Source of the DNA: Aestuariivirga sp.
Lineage (GTDB): Bacteria > Pseudomonadota > Alphaproteobacteria > Rhizobiales > Aestuariivirgaceae
Assembly: GCA_020252385.1 (NCBI GenBank)
Contig: JADCDC010000528.1
Coordinates: 1-6,826 of the forward strand
Reading direction: 5' to 3'
DNA: 6,826 nucleotides
The position numbers were made by a program, and so were the translations under genes. The notes below the pieces were generated by a model, which saw only the letters and a program-made list of their open reading frames with translations, did no database searches and was not told the DNA's origin. This document shows, piece after piece, positions 1-6,088 of the stretch (its first letter is position 1; each line of letters starts with the position of its first letter).

Positions 1-273
1 CGCCGTGTCCTGCTTGGCCAGGTTGAAGACGCGCGCCACCGCCGCGAGTTCGCCGTAGGGAATGTGGAACACCTGCTTGAAGGCGTCGATCTCGCTCTGG
101 CTCACCACACCATCCGCCTTCGCCATCTTGGCGCCGAGCGCGATCATGCCGATGGTGAAGGCGACGGATTTCTCGGGCGGCGTGGGATTGCGCGCGATGA
201 CCTGCTGCAGGAAGCCCCCGACCGACTCGCCGATCGATTGGATGACGTCGGCGATGCGGGTCCAGATCGACAT
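1..273 (-). CDS. djlA: DjlA-type TerB/J-domain co-chaperone, N-terminal part (3' end cut by window)
   Basis: The 91 visible codons begin MSIWTRIADVIQSIGE. After a short hydrophobic and amphipathic start comes a TerB-like helical segment (about residues 36-91) with IGMIALGAKMAKADGVVSQSE and, later, FNLAKQD. The motif AKADGxVxxxEI is the acidic signature of TerB-like domains. Alphaproteobacterial DjlA proteins of roughly 230 residues have this N-terminus followed by a C-terminal J domain that stimulates DnaK. The J domain would lie to the left of the window, so its HPD motif cannot be checked. The ATG at 273 starts 20 bases after the stop of the small membrane-protein gene on the same strand, which suggests cotranscription. 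No clear Shine-Dalgarno sequence precedes it. Family assignment is from remembered similarity; a stand-alone TerB protein is the alternative. Confidence 0.82.
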   Translation of the reverse strand, partial: MSIWTRIADVIQSIGESVGGFLQQVIARNPTPPEKSVAFTIGMIALGAKMAKADGVVSQSEIDAFKQVFHIPYGELAAVARVFNLAKQDTA

Positions 274-293
274 CGGGGGACGGGCTTCGGGCC

Positions 294-641
294 TCAGCGC
301 TTCTTGAAGTAATGCATCATGCTGAACACCGGCGTGTCGATGTCCTTGTGCTGGGCAAGGAGGCGCTCGACATGCCAGGCGCGGCCGCCCGTCCACACCG
401 TGGCCCAGACGACGGGGATGACGCCGAGCGCCATCACGCCATACATCACCAGGTCGGGCACGCCGATCAGCTTGGCGAAGGCCCATACCGTGGCCACCAT
501 GGCGGAGCCGGTGAAGCACAGGATAAGCAGCGTCGCGCCAAACGCGGCGAGGAAGCTGCCCAGCGGGCTGAAGCCCTGGGCGCTGGCCTTGGGCTCGGCG
601 GCGGGCTTGATGATTTCCTGGTCCATGTTCTTTTCGTCCAT
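294..641 (-). CDS. Small two-helix membrane protein of unknown function
   Basis: I do not recognise this 115-residue protein. It has a charged N-terminus (MDEKNMDQEIIKPAAEPKAS), then two hydrophobic segments at about residues 28-57 and 62-84. The short linker KLIGVPD joins them, suggesting a hairpin in the inner membrane with both ends on the same side. The C-terminal tail (about 86-115) is basic and soluble, ending YFKKR. No catalytic motif is visible. The start is uncertain: ATGs at 683, 641 and 626 are all in frame and none has a strong ribosome binding site. I chose 641 because the sequence upstream of it (LLQFAGRRRIS) looks non-coding. The gene lies between the extensin-like lipoprotein gene and djlA on the same strand, and 20 bases before djlA, so the three may form an operon. 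Confidence 0.72.
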   Translation of the reverse strand: MDEKNMDQEIIKPAAEPKASAQGFSPLGSFLAAFGATLLILCFTGSAMVATVWAFAKLIGVPDLVMYGVMALGVIPVVWATVWTGGRAWHVERLLAQHKDIDTPVFSMMHYFKKR

Positions 642-703
642 GAGCGCTGATATGCGCCGGCGGCCCGCGAATTGCAACAGCATCGGCAGGCCGCACGCAA
701 GCT

Positions 704-744
704 TGATTCAATTTCTCAAGCTGACTCTTCAAGCCATTGAATCA
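704..744. other. Perfect 9-bp AT-rich inverted repeat at the end of the extensin-like gene
   Basis: TGATTCAAT (704-712) and ATTGAATCA (736-744) are exact reverse complements separated by 23 bases. The right arm includes the stop codon of the minus-strand gene (742-744). A second, shorter pair, CTTGA/TCAAG (702-706 and 716-720), is nested at its left edge. The repeat could form a stem-loop in the transcript between the lipoprotein gene and the small membrane-protein gene, acting as a weak terminator or processing site, or it could be an operator for the downstream gene. No T-run follows, so a classic intrinsic terminator is unlikely. Confidence 0.45.
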
Positions 745-1395
745 GCGGCAGTAACTGCTCCCGTTGCGGCGGTTCTGGAGGTCCAGGTGGAAGTGGTCCC
801 GGTGGTGCCGGTCGGCTTCGGGGCCGAGCACGGTGCGGAAGTCGCCGCAGGCGGCCTCGTGCACGCCGCGCAGGAAGCGGCGCTCGTCCCTGTCGCCGCG
901 CCAGCCCTCGAGCACGCTCACCCGCCGCCCGCTTTCCAGCGTGAAGGCGGCGATGTCGATGGCGTTGCCGAAGCCGTGCTCGCTCATCTTGGCGCCGCGC
1001 TTGTTGTTGCGCGCGCGGCAGGCATAGGAGGCGGCGACGTCGATGCTGACGACGCTCTCGCCGAAGGTCTTCTGGGCGGCGGGCTGCACCTCGTATTCGA
1101 GCCAGCGCTTGAGCGGGTGCGCCATGCCGCAGTTCATCGTCGCCGCCTGGCTGAAGGCGATCGAGCCCAGCTGCTCGACGCGCCAGGCATTCTCCACCTC
1201 GCAGCCATTGCGCTCGTCGATGTCACGGATCTTTTCGGCGAGCCCGATGCGCGAGGGCTTCACCTCGCAGGATCCTTCCGGCGCCCTGAGGCCCTGGGTG
1301 TCGAAACTCTTCTTCTTGGTGCTGGTGGAGGAGCCGCAGCCGGCGAGCAGGCCGGCGACAACGGCAACGGCAAGGAGATTGCGCAACAGGGACAT
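742..1395 (-). CDS. Extensin-like C-terminal domain lipoprotein (M15-like fold)
   Basis: The 217-residue protein starts with a lipoprotein signal (MSLLRNLLAVAVVAGLLAGC). The lipobox LAGC puts the lipidated cysteine at residue 20, so it should be anchored in the envelope. From about residue 40 it resembles the extensin-like C-terminal domain common in Hyphomicrobiales, which shares the fold of M15 D-Ala-D-Ala carboxypeptidases. The key elements are SEHGFGNAID (H140 and D147) and HRDHFHLDL (H201 and H203), the usual arrangement of zinc ligands in that clan. Several cysteines (43, 65, 89, 126, 183, 216) suggest disulphides. I infer a role in peptidoglycan or surface-polymer processing, but the substrate is unknown. 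An in-frame GTG at 1401 is possible, but ATG 1395 gives the more typical signal. It is transcribed divergently from the cytochrome c gene. Confidence 0.85.
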   Translation of the reverse strand: MSLLRNLLAVAVVAGLLAGCGSSTSTKKKSFDTQGLRAPEGSCEVKPSRIGLAEKIRDIDERNGCEVENAWRVEQLGSIAFSQAATMNCGMAHPLKRWLEYEVQPAAQKTFGESVVSIDVAASYACRARNNKRGAKMSEHGFGNAIDIAAFTLESGRRVSVLEGWRGDRDERRFLRGVHEAACGDFRTVLGPEADRHHRDHFHLDLQNRRNGSSYCR

Positions 1396-1467
1396 GAACA
1401 CAACGAACGCAACTGACGGGACGGGTGAGGCCTGAGACTAGGGCCTTCAGGGTTAACGGATCCTCAA

Positions 1468-1481
1468 TTGACCAAGGTCAA
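1468..1481. promoter_or_regulatory. FNR/FixK-like palindrome upstream of the cytochrome c gene
   Basis: TTGACCAAGGTCAA has 6-bp inverted half-sites around a central AA and matches the TTGA-N6-TCAA core recognised by FNR/FixK/Dnr regulators. It stands out in GC-rich DNA and is centred 60 bases before the cytochrome c ATG. A class II activator site centred near -41.5 would put transcription start near 1516, just before the ribosome binding site at 1523-1527. It also lies 73 bases upstream of the divergent lipoprotein start. The fifth base is C rather than the consensus T, so binding by another family (for example a GntR-type regulator) is possible. Confidence 0.45.
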
Positions 1482-1534
1482 GGCCGCGGGAGGCGCAAGG
1501 CGCGAATCTCGCAGGAGAAAATGGAGGACATCGG

Positions 1535-1993
1535 ATGAAGCGCAAGTATCTGGTCATGGGCCTCGTGGCGGGCGGTGTTCTTCTGGTCGCCACCCAGGCC
1601 CTCGGCGCCGCCGGCACCTCGGGTTCCGGCCTGGTGAGCGAGGGGATCAGCCTCGAACTTGGCCAGCGCGATTTCCGCACCTACTGCGCCGCCTGCCACG
1701 GCGCCGACGGCAAGGGCGATGGCACGCTGGGCGAGTTCCTGACGCTTGCCGTGCCCGACCTGACGATGCTTGCGAAGCTCAACGCCGGCCAGTTCCCCGA
1801 GGAGCGCGTGACCGCGGTGGTCGACGGCCGCGAGGAGGTCAAGGTCCACGGCCTGCGCGACATGCCGGTGTGGGGCGACTGGTTCGACGCCGAGGCCGTC
1901 TCGCAGGACACCGACCGCGAGACGCGCGAGATCATCGTCAACGACCGCATCCAGTCGCTCGTCGGCTACATCAAGAGCATTCAGGGGAAGTGA
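1535..1993 (+). CDS. Periplasmic mono-haem class I cytochrome c
   Basis: The 152-residue protein has a Sec signal peptide (MKRKYLVMGLVAGGVLLVAT, with likely cleavage after ALGA near residue 25). One haem attachment motif, CAACH, lies at residues 51-55 and is followed by GADGKGDGTLG, as in small class I/cbb3-type cytochromes. M110 in the RDMPVWGDWF segment is the likely sixth haem ligand. The C-terminal helix (IQSLVGYIKSIQ) closes the fold. It should carry electrons in the periplasm; donor and acceptor cannot be told, and no oxidase or dehydrogenase gene is adjacent. The start is well supported: GGAGG at 1523-1527 sits seven bases before the ATG. An FNR-like palindrome upstream hints at oxygen-dependent control. 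The gene converges on the MlaC-like genes across a repeat. Confidence 0.92.
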   Translation: MKRKYLVMGLVAGGVLLVATQALGAAGTSGSGLVSEGISLELGQRDFRTYCAACHGADGKGDGTLGEFLTLAVPDLTMLAKLNAGQFPEERVTAVVDGREEVKVHGLRDMPVWGDWFDAEAVSQDTDRETREIIVNDRIQSLVGYIKSIQGK

Positions 1994-2028
1994 GAGACCC
2001 TCGCATTAACGTTCGCCCCTCTCCCTTC

Positions 2029-2108
2029 TCGTCATTGCCCGCCCCCGAGCGGGCAATCTTCTTCACGGCCACCAAAGAAGATGCCACGGTCAAGCCGTGG
2101 CATGACGA
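2029..2108. repeat. Composite palindromic intergenic repeat (REP/RIME-like)
   Basis: Three nested inverted repeats build a cloverleaf-like element. The outer arms are TCGTCAT (2029-2035) and ATGACGA (2102-2108). Hairpin 1 has perfect 9-bp arms ATTGCCCGC/GCGGGCAAT (2034-2042 and 2049-2057). Hairpin 2 has perfect 9-bp arms ATGCCACGG/CCGTGGCAT (2081-2089 and 2095-2103) around TCAAG. Between them ATCTTCTT (2056-2063) pairs with AAGAAGAT (2075-2082). Read on the minus strand, the right half translates to FVMPRLDRGI, the signature peptide of dispersed alphaproteobacterial repeats. It lies in the convergent gap between the cytochrome c gene and the second MlaC-like gene, where it may also stabilise or end both transcripts. 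Confidence 0.85.
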
Positions 2109-2159
2109 ACCAGGGGAGGCCGCAGACCGCCCCTCTCGCCAGAGGTTGAGAAAAAAGCC

Positions 2160-2741
2160 CTAGCGGTTCAGCGCCGCGACCAGCTGCGCCACGTCGCCGT
2201 TGCGCTTCGAGAGGAAGGACGTGAAGATGCCGCGCTGGAGATAGATGAGCGAGAAGCCGAGCACCTTGGCGTCCGCCACCTTGTAGCCGCCCTTGCGGGG
2301 AGTGAGCTTCCACACCACGGCGTAGGACTGGCCGGACATCAGGAACACCTTGGTCTGGACGGTCACGTCCTTGCCGTCGGCATTGGCCTGGCCGATCTCG
2401 TATTTCGAGACGACATACTCGCGCGACTGGTCGGCGAAGTAGCGCGCCATGAAGGTGGCGGTGCCGCTGTAATAGGCGTCGCGCTGGCCGGCCGGCAGCC
2501 GGGAGCGGTACTGGCCGAGCGAGTAGTCGGCGATGGCGCCGACGTCGGCGTGGCGCTGGATGGCGCGCCTGAAGCTCGCCACCGTGCCCTGGCGATGAGC
2601 GTTCAGCATGTCCTTCGCCACCTGGCGCATGTAGGTGAGCGCCTTCTGCTCGGTGGCGGCGGCAGGCGACGCGACAACCGCAATCAGCCCCGCCAGCGCC
2701 GCGCGCCTCGTGAGCCTTGCCGGGTTCTCTCTGTCGGACAT
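2160..2741 (-). CDS. MlaC/Ttg2D-family phospholipid-binding protein (second copy)
   Basis: The 193-residue protein starts with MSDRENPARLTRRAALAGL, a twin-arginine-like signal that ends in SPAAA near residue 29. The rest matches the MlaC family: periplasmic proteins that carry phospholipids between the outer-membrane MlaA complex and the inner-membrane MlaFEDB transporter. Family features visible are the helical N-terminal region, AIADYSLGQYRSRLPAGQR (residues 69-87), FADQSREYVVSKYEI, the central beta segment with VTVQTKVF, and the closing segment GFSLIYLQRGIFTSFLSKRNGD. A GGAAGG stretch shortly upstream of ATG 2741 favours this start over the ATG at 2783. It follows a paralogous gene by 73 bases on the same strand. 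Neither mlaA/vacJ nor mlaFEDB is nearby, so its partner transporter must be elsewhere. The stop is followed on its strand by a T-run with no obvious stem. Confidence 0.85.
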   Translation of the reverse strand: MSDRENPARLTRRAALAGLIAVVASPAAATEQKALTYMRQVAKDMLNAHRQGTVASFRRAIQRHADVGAIADYSLGQYRSRLPAGQRDAYYSGTATFMARYFADQSREYVVSKYEIGQANADGKDVTVQTKVFLMSGQSYAVVWKLTPRKGGYKVADAKVLGFSLIYLQRGIFTSFLSKRNGDVAQLVAALNR

Positions 2742-2814
2742 GATTCGCCTTCCGCTGCGTTCCATCATTGCCATAATGGACACGTTTGAGTCGCGTCAAC
2801 AACGCCGCGGGGGC

Positions 2815-3423
2815 TCACCAGGTTTCGGCTTCCCGGAGTTCGGCGAACAGCGCCCCGAAATCGCCGTTGGATGACTTCAGCACCTTGCTGAAGCGGTCCT
2901 TCATCGAGATCGTCAGCCACACGCCCTTGATGTTGACGTCGCTCACCCGGAAGCCGCCGCCCGAGGGCGACAGGCGCCAGCGCACCTGCTCGGGCTTGCC
3001 CTTGCCCTTGATGGCGCTCTGGATGACGGTGAACTTGCCCTGATTGGTGGTCGAGATGATCTCGAGTTCGGAGCCGCGGAAGTCGTCGACGTAATAGACG
3101 AAGAGTGCCGCCGCATAATTGCTGACGAGGTCGTAGAATTCGGCCCGCTGGGAGGCAGGAAGCTTCGAACGGTAGGGCCCCAGCGCATAATCGGCGATGG
3201 CCTTGAGGTTGATGTAGCGGTTCATCAGGGCGGCGAATTTCGCCCGCAGTGCCGGGCCCTTCTGCCCGGCATTGGCCAGCGCCATGACGTTTTCGGCAAT
3301 GCCGGTGACATAGCTTTCGGCATCCGTGCTGGCGGAGGCCGGTGCAGCCGTTCCGAACAGCGCCGCAAGCGCAAGCCCGCCGAGCTCCCGCCGGTTCAGC
3401 AGGCGATGTCCGCGATCAGTCAT
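2815..3423 (-). CDS. MlaC/Ttg2D-family phospholipid-binding protein (first copy)
   Basis: The 202-residue protein has a twin-arginine-like signal, LLNRRELGGLALAALFGTA, ending at APASA near residue 32. The mature part is MlaC-like: AIADYALGPYRSKLPASQR (residues 75-93), YYVDDFRGSELEIIS, the beta segment FTVIQSAIKGKGKPEQVRWRL, and WLTISMKDRFSKVLKSSNGDFGALF. Over the 19-residue AIADY segment it is identical to the neighbouring copy at 15 positions, so the two arose by duplication, although the rest has diverged strongly. ATG 3423 is preceded by GGAGGG at short spacing, which decides against the earlier in-frame start at 3447. It is divergent from the ArsR-methyltransferase gene across about 170 bases. 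Expected role: moving phospholipids across the periplasm to keep outer-membrane asymmetry. Confidence 0.87.
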   Translation of the reverse strand: MTDRGHRLLNRRELGGLALAALFGTAAPASASTDAESYVTGIAENVMALANAGQKGPALRAKFAALMNRYINLKAIADYALGPYRSKLPASQRAEFYDLVSNYAAALFVYYVDDFRGSELEIISTTNQGKFTVIQSAIKGKGKPEQVRWRLSPSGGGFRVSDVNIKGVWLTISMKDRFSKVLKSSNGDFGALFAELREAETW

Positions 3424-3556
3424 AGTCCCTCCACGAGGCCGGAACATCCGGTCCGCTCTCCATGATTACGCCGCGAAATCTTGACGAATGCAAGACGTTC
3501 ACTTGTCCACACCGCGACCTTGCGTAACCGTCAGGCCACGTCAGGTGTTGCGATCT

Positions 3557-3576
3557 ACATAAGGATATGTTTATGT
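3557..3576. promoter_or_regulatory. Probable operator of the ArsR-methyltransferase/metF unit
   Basis: An imperfect palindrome, ACATAA-N8-TTATGT with a central ATAT, matches its reverse complement at 16 of 20 positions. It lies 20 bases before the regulator ATG. As I recall, SahR regulators of the ArsR family bind similar AT-rich palindromes before methyl-cycle genes, but I could not verify the consensus here. A tentative promoter, TTGCGA (3548-3553), 17 bases, TTATGT (3571-3576), would overlap it, so a bound repressor would block RNA polymerase and the regulator would control its own operon. Confidence 0.6.
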
Positions 3577-3595
3577 GATTATGGAGGTATTGTCC

Positions 3596-4582
3596 ATGGA
3601 CGAATTGCTGTCCGGTCTGCGCGCCGCCGCGGAAGCGACCCGGGTGCGCATCCTGTTCCTCCTCGCCCATGGCGAGGCCAATGTGAGCGAGCTGACCCAG
3701 ATCCTGGGCCAAAGCCAGCCGCGCGTCAGCCGCCACCTCAAGCTGATGGCGGAGGCCGGGCTGATCAGCCGCCACAAGGAGGGCAACTGGGTGCTCTTCC
3801 GCCTCCGCGAGGAGGATCTGGGCGGCGCCCTCTCCCGCGCCATCGTCGACCTGCTTCCGGGCAACGATCCGGTGCTCACGGGCGATCTCGCCAGGCTGGA
3901 GGAGATCCGCAACCGGCGCGCGGAGGCGGCGTCCCGCTATTTCGCCGAGAACGCCACGCGCTGGGAGGAGCTCCGCTCGCTCCATGTGCGCGAGGAGGAC
4001 GTGGAACAGGCCATGGTGCGGCTCGCCGGCCAGCGCCCGATCCGCCTCCACGTCGACCTCGGCACCGGAACGGGTGCGGTGCTGCGGCGCTTCGCCTCCC
4101 ATGCGGCCCAGGGGATCGGCATCGATTCGAGCCGCGACATGCTGGCCATCGCCCGCGTCAACCTCGAGGCCGCCGGCATCCGCAACGCCCAGGTCCGCCA
4201 TGGCGAGATCTACGCGCTCCCCTTCCCCGATGGCTTCGCCGATTTCGTCACCATCCACCAGGTCATGCACTTCCTCGAGGATCCGGCCCGCGCACTGGCC
4301 GAGGCGGCCCGCGTGCTGGAGCCCGGCGGCCGGCTGCTGGTCGTCGATTTCGCGCCCCATGAGCTTGACGAGCTGCGCACCGGCCATGCCCACCGCAGGC
4401 TCGGCATCGCGGCCGAGCACATGGCGCAGTGGCTGTCCCGCGCCGGCCTCACCCTGGTGCAGCATGACGTGCTGCCGCCCCCCTGGCGCAAGCAGGGCCA
4501 GGGCCTCACCGTTTCGCTCTGGCTCGCCGCCCAGCCTGCAAGCCCCGCCCTCGCAACCCCGAAGATGGACCGCGCCACATGA
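3596..4582 (+). CDS. ArsR-family regulator fused to SAM-dependent methyltransferase domain (SahR-like)
   Basis: The 328-residue protein has two parts. Residues 1-75 form an ArsR/SmtB winged helix: EATRVRILFLLAHGEANVSEL, then recognition helix QSQPRVSRHLKLMAEAGLI (40-58) and wing RHKEGNWVLFRL. After a linker helix (about 95-145), residues 150-290 form a class I methyltransferase fold: motif I DLGTGTG (154-160), acidic D177 in GIDSS at the end of strand 2, LPFPDG (208-213), and VLEPGGRLLVVDF (240-252). Classic ArsR metal-binding cysteines are absent, so the effector is probably SAM or SAH bound by the C-terminal domain. Whether it methylates anything is unknown. GGAGGT (3583-3588) lies seven bases before ATG 3596 and decides the start over GTG 3575. 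The stop overlaps the metF start (ATGA), giving translational coupling. This fits a SahR-type regulator of the methionine cycle. Confidence 0.88.
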   Translation: MDELLSGLRAAAEATRVRILFLLAHGEANVSELTQILGQSQPRVSRHLKLMAEAGLISRHKEGNWVLFRLREEDLGGALSRAIVDLLPGNDPVLTGDLARLEEIRNRRAEAASRYFAENATRWEELRSLHVREEDVEQAMVRLAGQRPIRLHVDLGTGTGAVLRRFASHAAQGIGIDSSRDMLAIARVNLEAAGIRNAQVRHGEIYALPFPDGFADFVTIHQVMHFLEDPARALAEAARVLEPGGRLLVVDFAPHELDELRTGHAHRRLGIAAEHMAQWLSRAGLTLVQHDVLPPPWRKQGQGLTVSLWLAAQPASPALATPKMDRAT

Positions 4583-5460
4583 TCGCCTTCGCCGAGGATG
4601 TCTCAGGCATCACCGTGTCCTTCGAGTTCTTCCCGCCCAAAGGGGAAGCGGACGAAGCTTTCTGGCGCACCATCAGGAAGCTCGAGACGGTGAACCCGAG
4701 CTTCGTCTCTGTCACCTACGGCGCGGGCGGCACCACGCGTGACCGCACGCTTGCCACGGTGCGCCGCATCGCCGCCGAAACGACGCTGAAGCCCGCCGCC
4801 CACCTCACCTGCGTGGGCGCCAGCAAGGAGGAGGTGAACGAGGTGGTGCGGGACTTCGCCAGTGCCGGTGTCCGCCACATCGTCGCACTCCGGGGCGATC
4901 CGCCGGGCGGTGTCGGCACCAGGTTCGTGCCGCACCCCGAGGGCTACCGCAACGCCGCCGACCTGGTGCGCGGCATCAGGGGCCTTGGCGATTTCGAGAT
5001 CTCGGTCTCGGCCTATCCCGAGCGCCATCCGGAATCGGTTTCGATCGAGGAGGACCTCGCCTTCATGGCCGACAAGGCCGAGCATGGCGCAAGCCGCGCC
5101 ATCTCGCAGTTCTTCTTCCACAACGCCTTCTTCCTCAGGCTCCGGGACCGCATCGCGGCGCGCGGCATCGACATCGAGCTGGTGCCGGGCATCCTCCCCA
5201 TCACTTCCTTCGCGAGGGTCAGCGAATTCGCGGCGAAATGCGGCGCCCATGTGCCCCCGGCGCTCGCGCGGCGCTTCGAGGGCCTCGACGAGGACCCCGA
5301 GACGCGCAACCTCGTTGCCGCCATGGTCGCCGCCGAACAGGTGGATGCGCTGCGCCGCGAAGGCGTGCGGCACTTCCACTTCTACACGCTCAACCGCGCC
5401 GACCTCGTCTATGCAATCTGCCGCGTGCTGGGGCTTGGCACGTCCGCGCAGGCGGCGTGA
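4579..5460 (+). CDS. metF: Methylenetetrahydrofolate reductase [NAD(P)H]
   Basis: The 293-residue protein has the full length of bacterial MetF. This FAD enzyme reduces 5,10-methylene-THF to 5-methyl-THF, the methyl donor for methionine synthase, in the cytosol. Family motifs occur in order: VSFEFFPPK with the catalytic glutamate E16, VTYGAGG (45-51), ALRGDPP with D107 (the folate/flavin-contacting Asp120 of E. coli), SAYPERHPE (144-152), ISQFFF with Q177 (E. coli Gln183), VPGILPI, FEGLDEDPETR, and HFYTLNR near the end. It overlaps the upstream regulator gene by four bases and so is probably made from the same transcript under control of the 3557-3576 palindrome. No methionine synthase gene follows. 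Instead a GST-like gene converges, with only four bases between the stops. Confidence 0.97.
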   Translation: MIAFAEDVSGITVSFEFFPPKGEADEAFWRTIRKLETVNPSFVSVTYGAGGTTRDRTLATVRRIAAETTLKPAAHLTCVGASKEEVNEVVRDFASAGVRHIVALRGDPPGGVGTRFVPHPEGYRNAADLVRGIRGLGDFEISVSAYPERHPESVSIEEDLAFMADKAEHGASRAISQFFFHNAFFLRLRDRIAARGIDIELVPGILPITSFARVSEFAAKCGAHVPPALARRFEGLDEDPETRNLVAAMVAAEQVDALRREGVRHFHFYTLNRADLVYAICRVLGLGTSAQAA

Positions 5461-5474
5461 GCCTTCAGGCGCCG
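5453..5474. terminator. Possible shared hairpin across the metF and GST stop codons
   Basis: CGGCG (5453-5457) pairs with CGCCG (5470-5474). TGA (5458-5460, the metF stop) pairs with TCA (5465-5467, the GST stop on the other strand), leaving loop GCCT and a two-base GG bulge. The structure would form in both convergent transcripts. No T-run follows on either side, so it may only be a weak or Rho-assisted end point, or a chance product of high GC. Confidence 0.3.
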
Positions 5475-6088
5475 TTCCGCTCCCACACCTTCTTCACCGT
5501 CGCGTTCGCCAGCACGGCGTCATACATGCGGCCGAGCACTGGGTGCCGGGCCAAGAGCGCTGCCATGTCGGGCACCCAGCTCACCAGCATGGCGGCATAG
5601 ACGTCGGCTGCACTCATCCGCTCGCCCAGGATGAAGGGTCCCTCGCCCAGCGCCTCGGCATAGATCTCGAATTCCCGCGCCATCGTTTCCTCGGCCCGGG
5701 CCTTGATGCCCGCCGCCTCGCCGCCCGCCACGGTGTAGCGGTGCGGGTAGAACAGCCGCAGATCGCTCATGTAGACCGTGGTGGCGAGATAGATCTGCCA
5801 GCGCAGGAACCTTGCGCGCTGCGGCGAGCCCACCGGAGGCGAAAGCCCCGCCTCGGGGTGGAGGTCCGCGAGGTGGATCATCATCGCGGCACTCTCGGTC
5901 ATCACGCTGCCGTCCGGCAGCACCAGGGTCGGCACCTCCGCCCTCGGGTTGATGGCGTGAAAGAACGGCGCGAAGGATCCGTCGGCGTCGCGCTCCAGCA
6001 CGACGACCTCATACGAGACCCCGCACAAGGCGAGCAGCGCCTCAGGCGCCATGGAGCCGGCGGTGTTTCGGGCATAGAGCGTGTACAT
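5465..6088 (-). CDS. Glutathione S-transferase family protein
   Basis: The 207-residue protein has typical GST length and layout. The N-terminal thioredoxin-like domain (1-80) contains YARNTAGSMAPEALLA, with S12 as a candidate catalytic residue, then NPRAEVPTLVLPDG with the cis-proline P53, and MTESAAMMIHLADLHP (63-78), the glutathione-contacting ES motif. The helical C-terminal domain includes FLRWQIYLATTVY and FILGERMSAADVYAAMLVSW, the conserved N-capping box region of GSTs. Substrate cannot be predicted. Likely roles are detoxification or a glutathione-dependent step. ATG 6088 follows an AAGGG stretch. A longer in-frame reading back to 6478 exists, but its extra sequence has no domain features and I reject it. 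Apparent gene relics lie upstream on the same strand. Confidence 0.88.
   Translation of the reverse strand: MYTLYARNTAGSMAPEALLALCGVSYEVVVLERDADGSFAPFFHAINPRAEVPTLVLPDGSVMTESAAMMIHLADLHPEAGLSPPVGSPQRARFLRWQIYLATTVYMSDLRLFYPHRYTVAGGEAAGIKARAEETMAREFEIYAEALGEGPFILGERMSAADVYAAMLVSWVPDMAALLARHPVLGRMYDAVLANATVKKVWERNGA

Noticed and set aside
319..1416. Long plus-strand open frame of 365 codons opposite the minus-strand genes
   Set aside because: It runs antisense to two genes with clear features (lipobox, SEHGFGNAID/HFHLDL, membrane helices). Its alanine/valine/histidine-rich translation has no domain and is a high-GC shadow.
2109..2159. Intrinsic terminator after the second MlaC-like gene (T-run right after the stop; CCTCT/AGAGG stem at about 2131-2144)
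   Set aside because: On the minus strand the T-run comes before the stem rather than after it. On the plus strand the stem is followed by A's, so the canonical order is wrong.
3424..3595. SAM-type riboswitch before the methionine-cycle genes
   Set aside because: No SAM-II-like stem and pseudoknot could be drawn; the likely transcribed leader is too short, and the palindrome fits a protein operator better.
3416..4465. Minus-strand open frame of 349 codons antisense to the ArsR-methyltransferase gene
   Set aside because: The plus strand has a ribosome binding site, a winged helix and methyltransferase motifs; the antisense product shows nothing recognisable.
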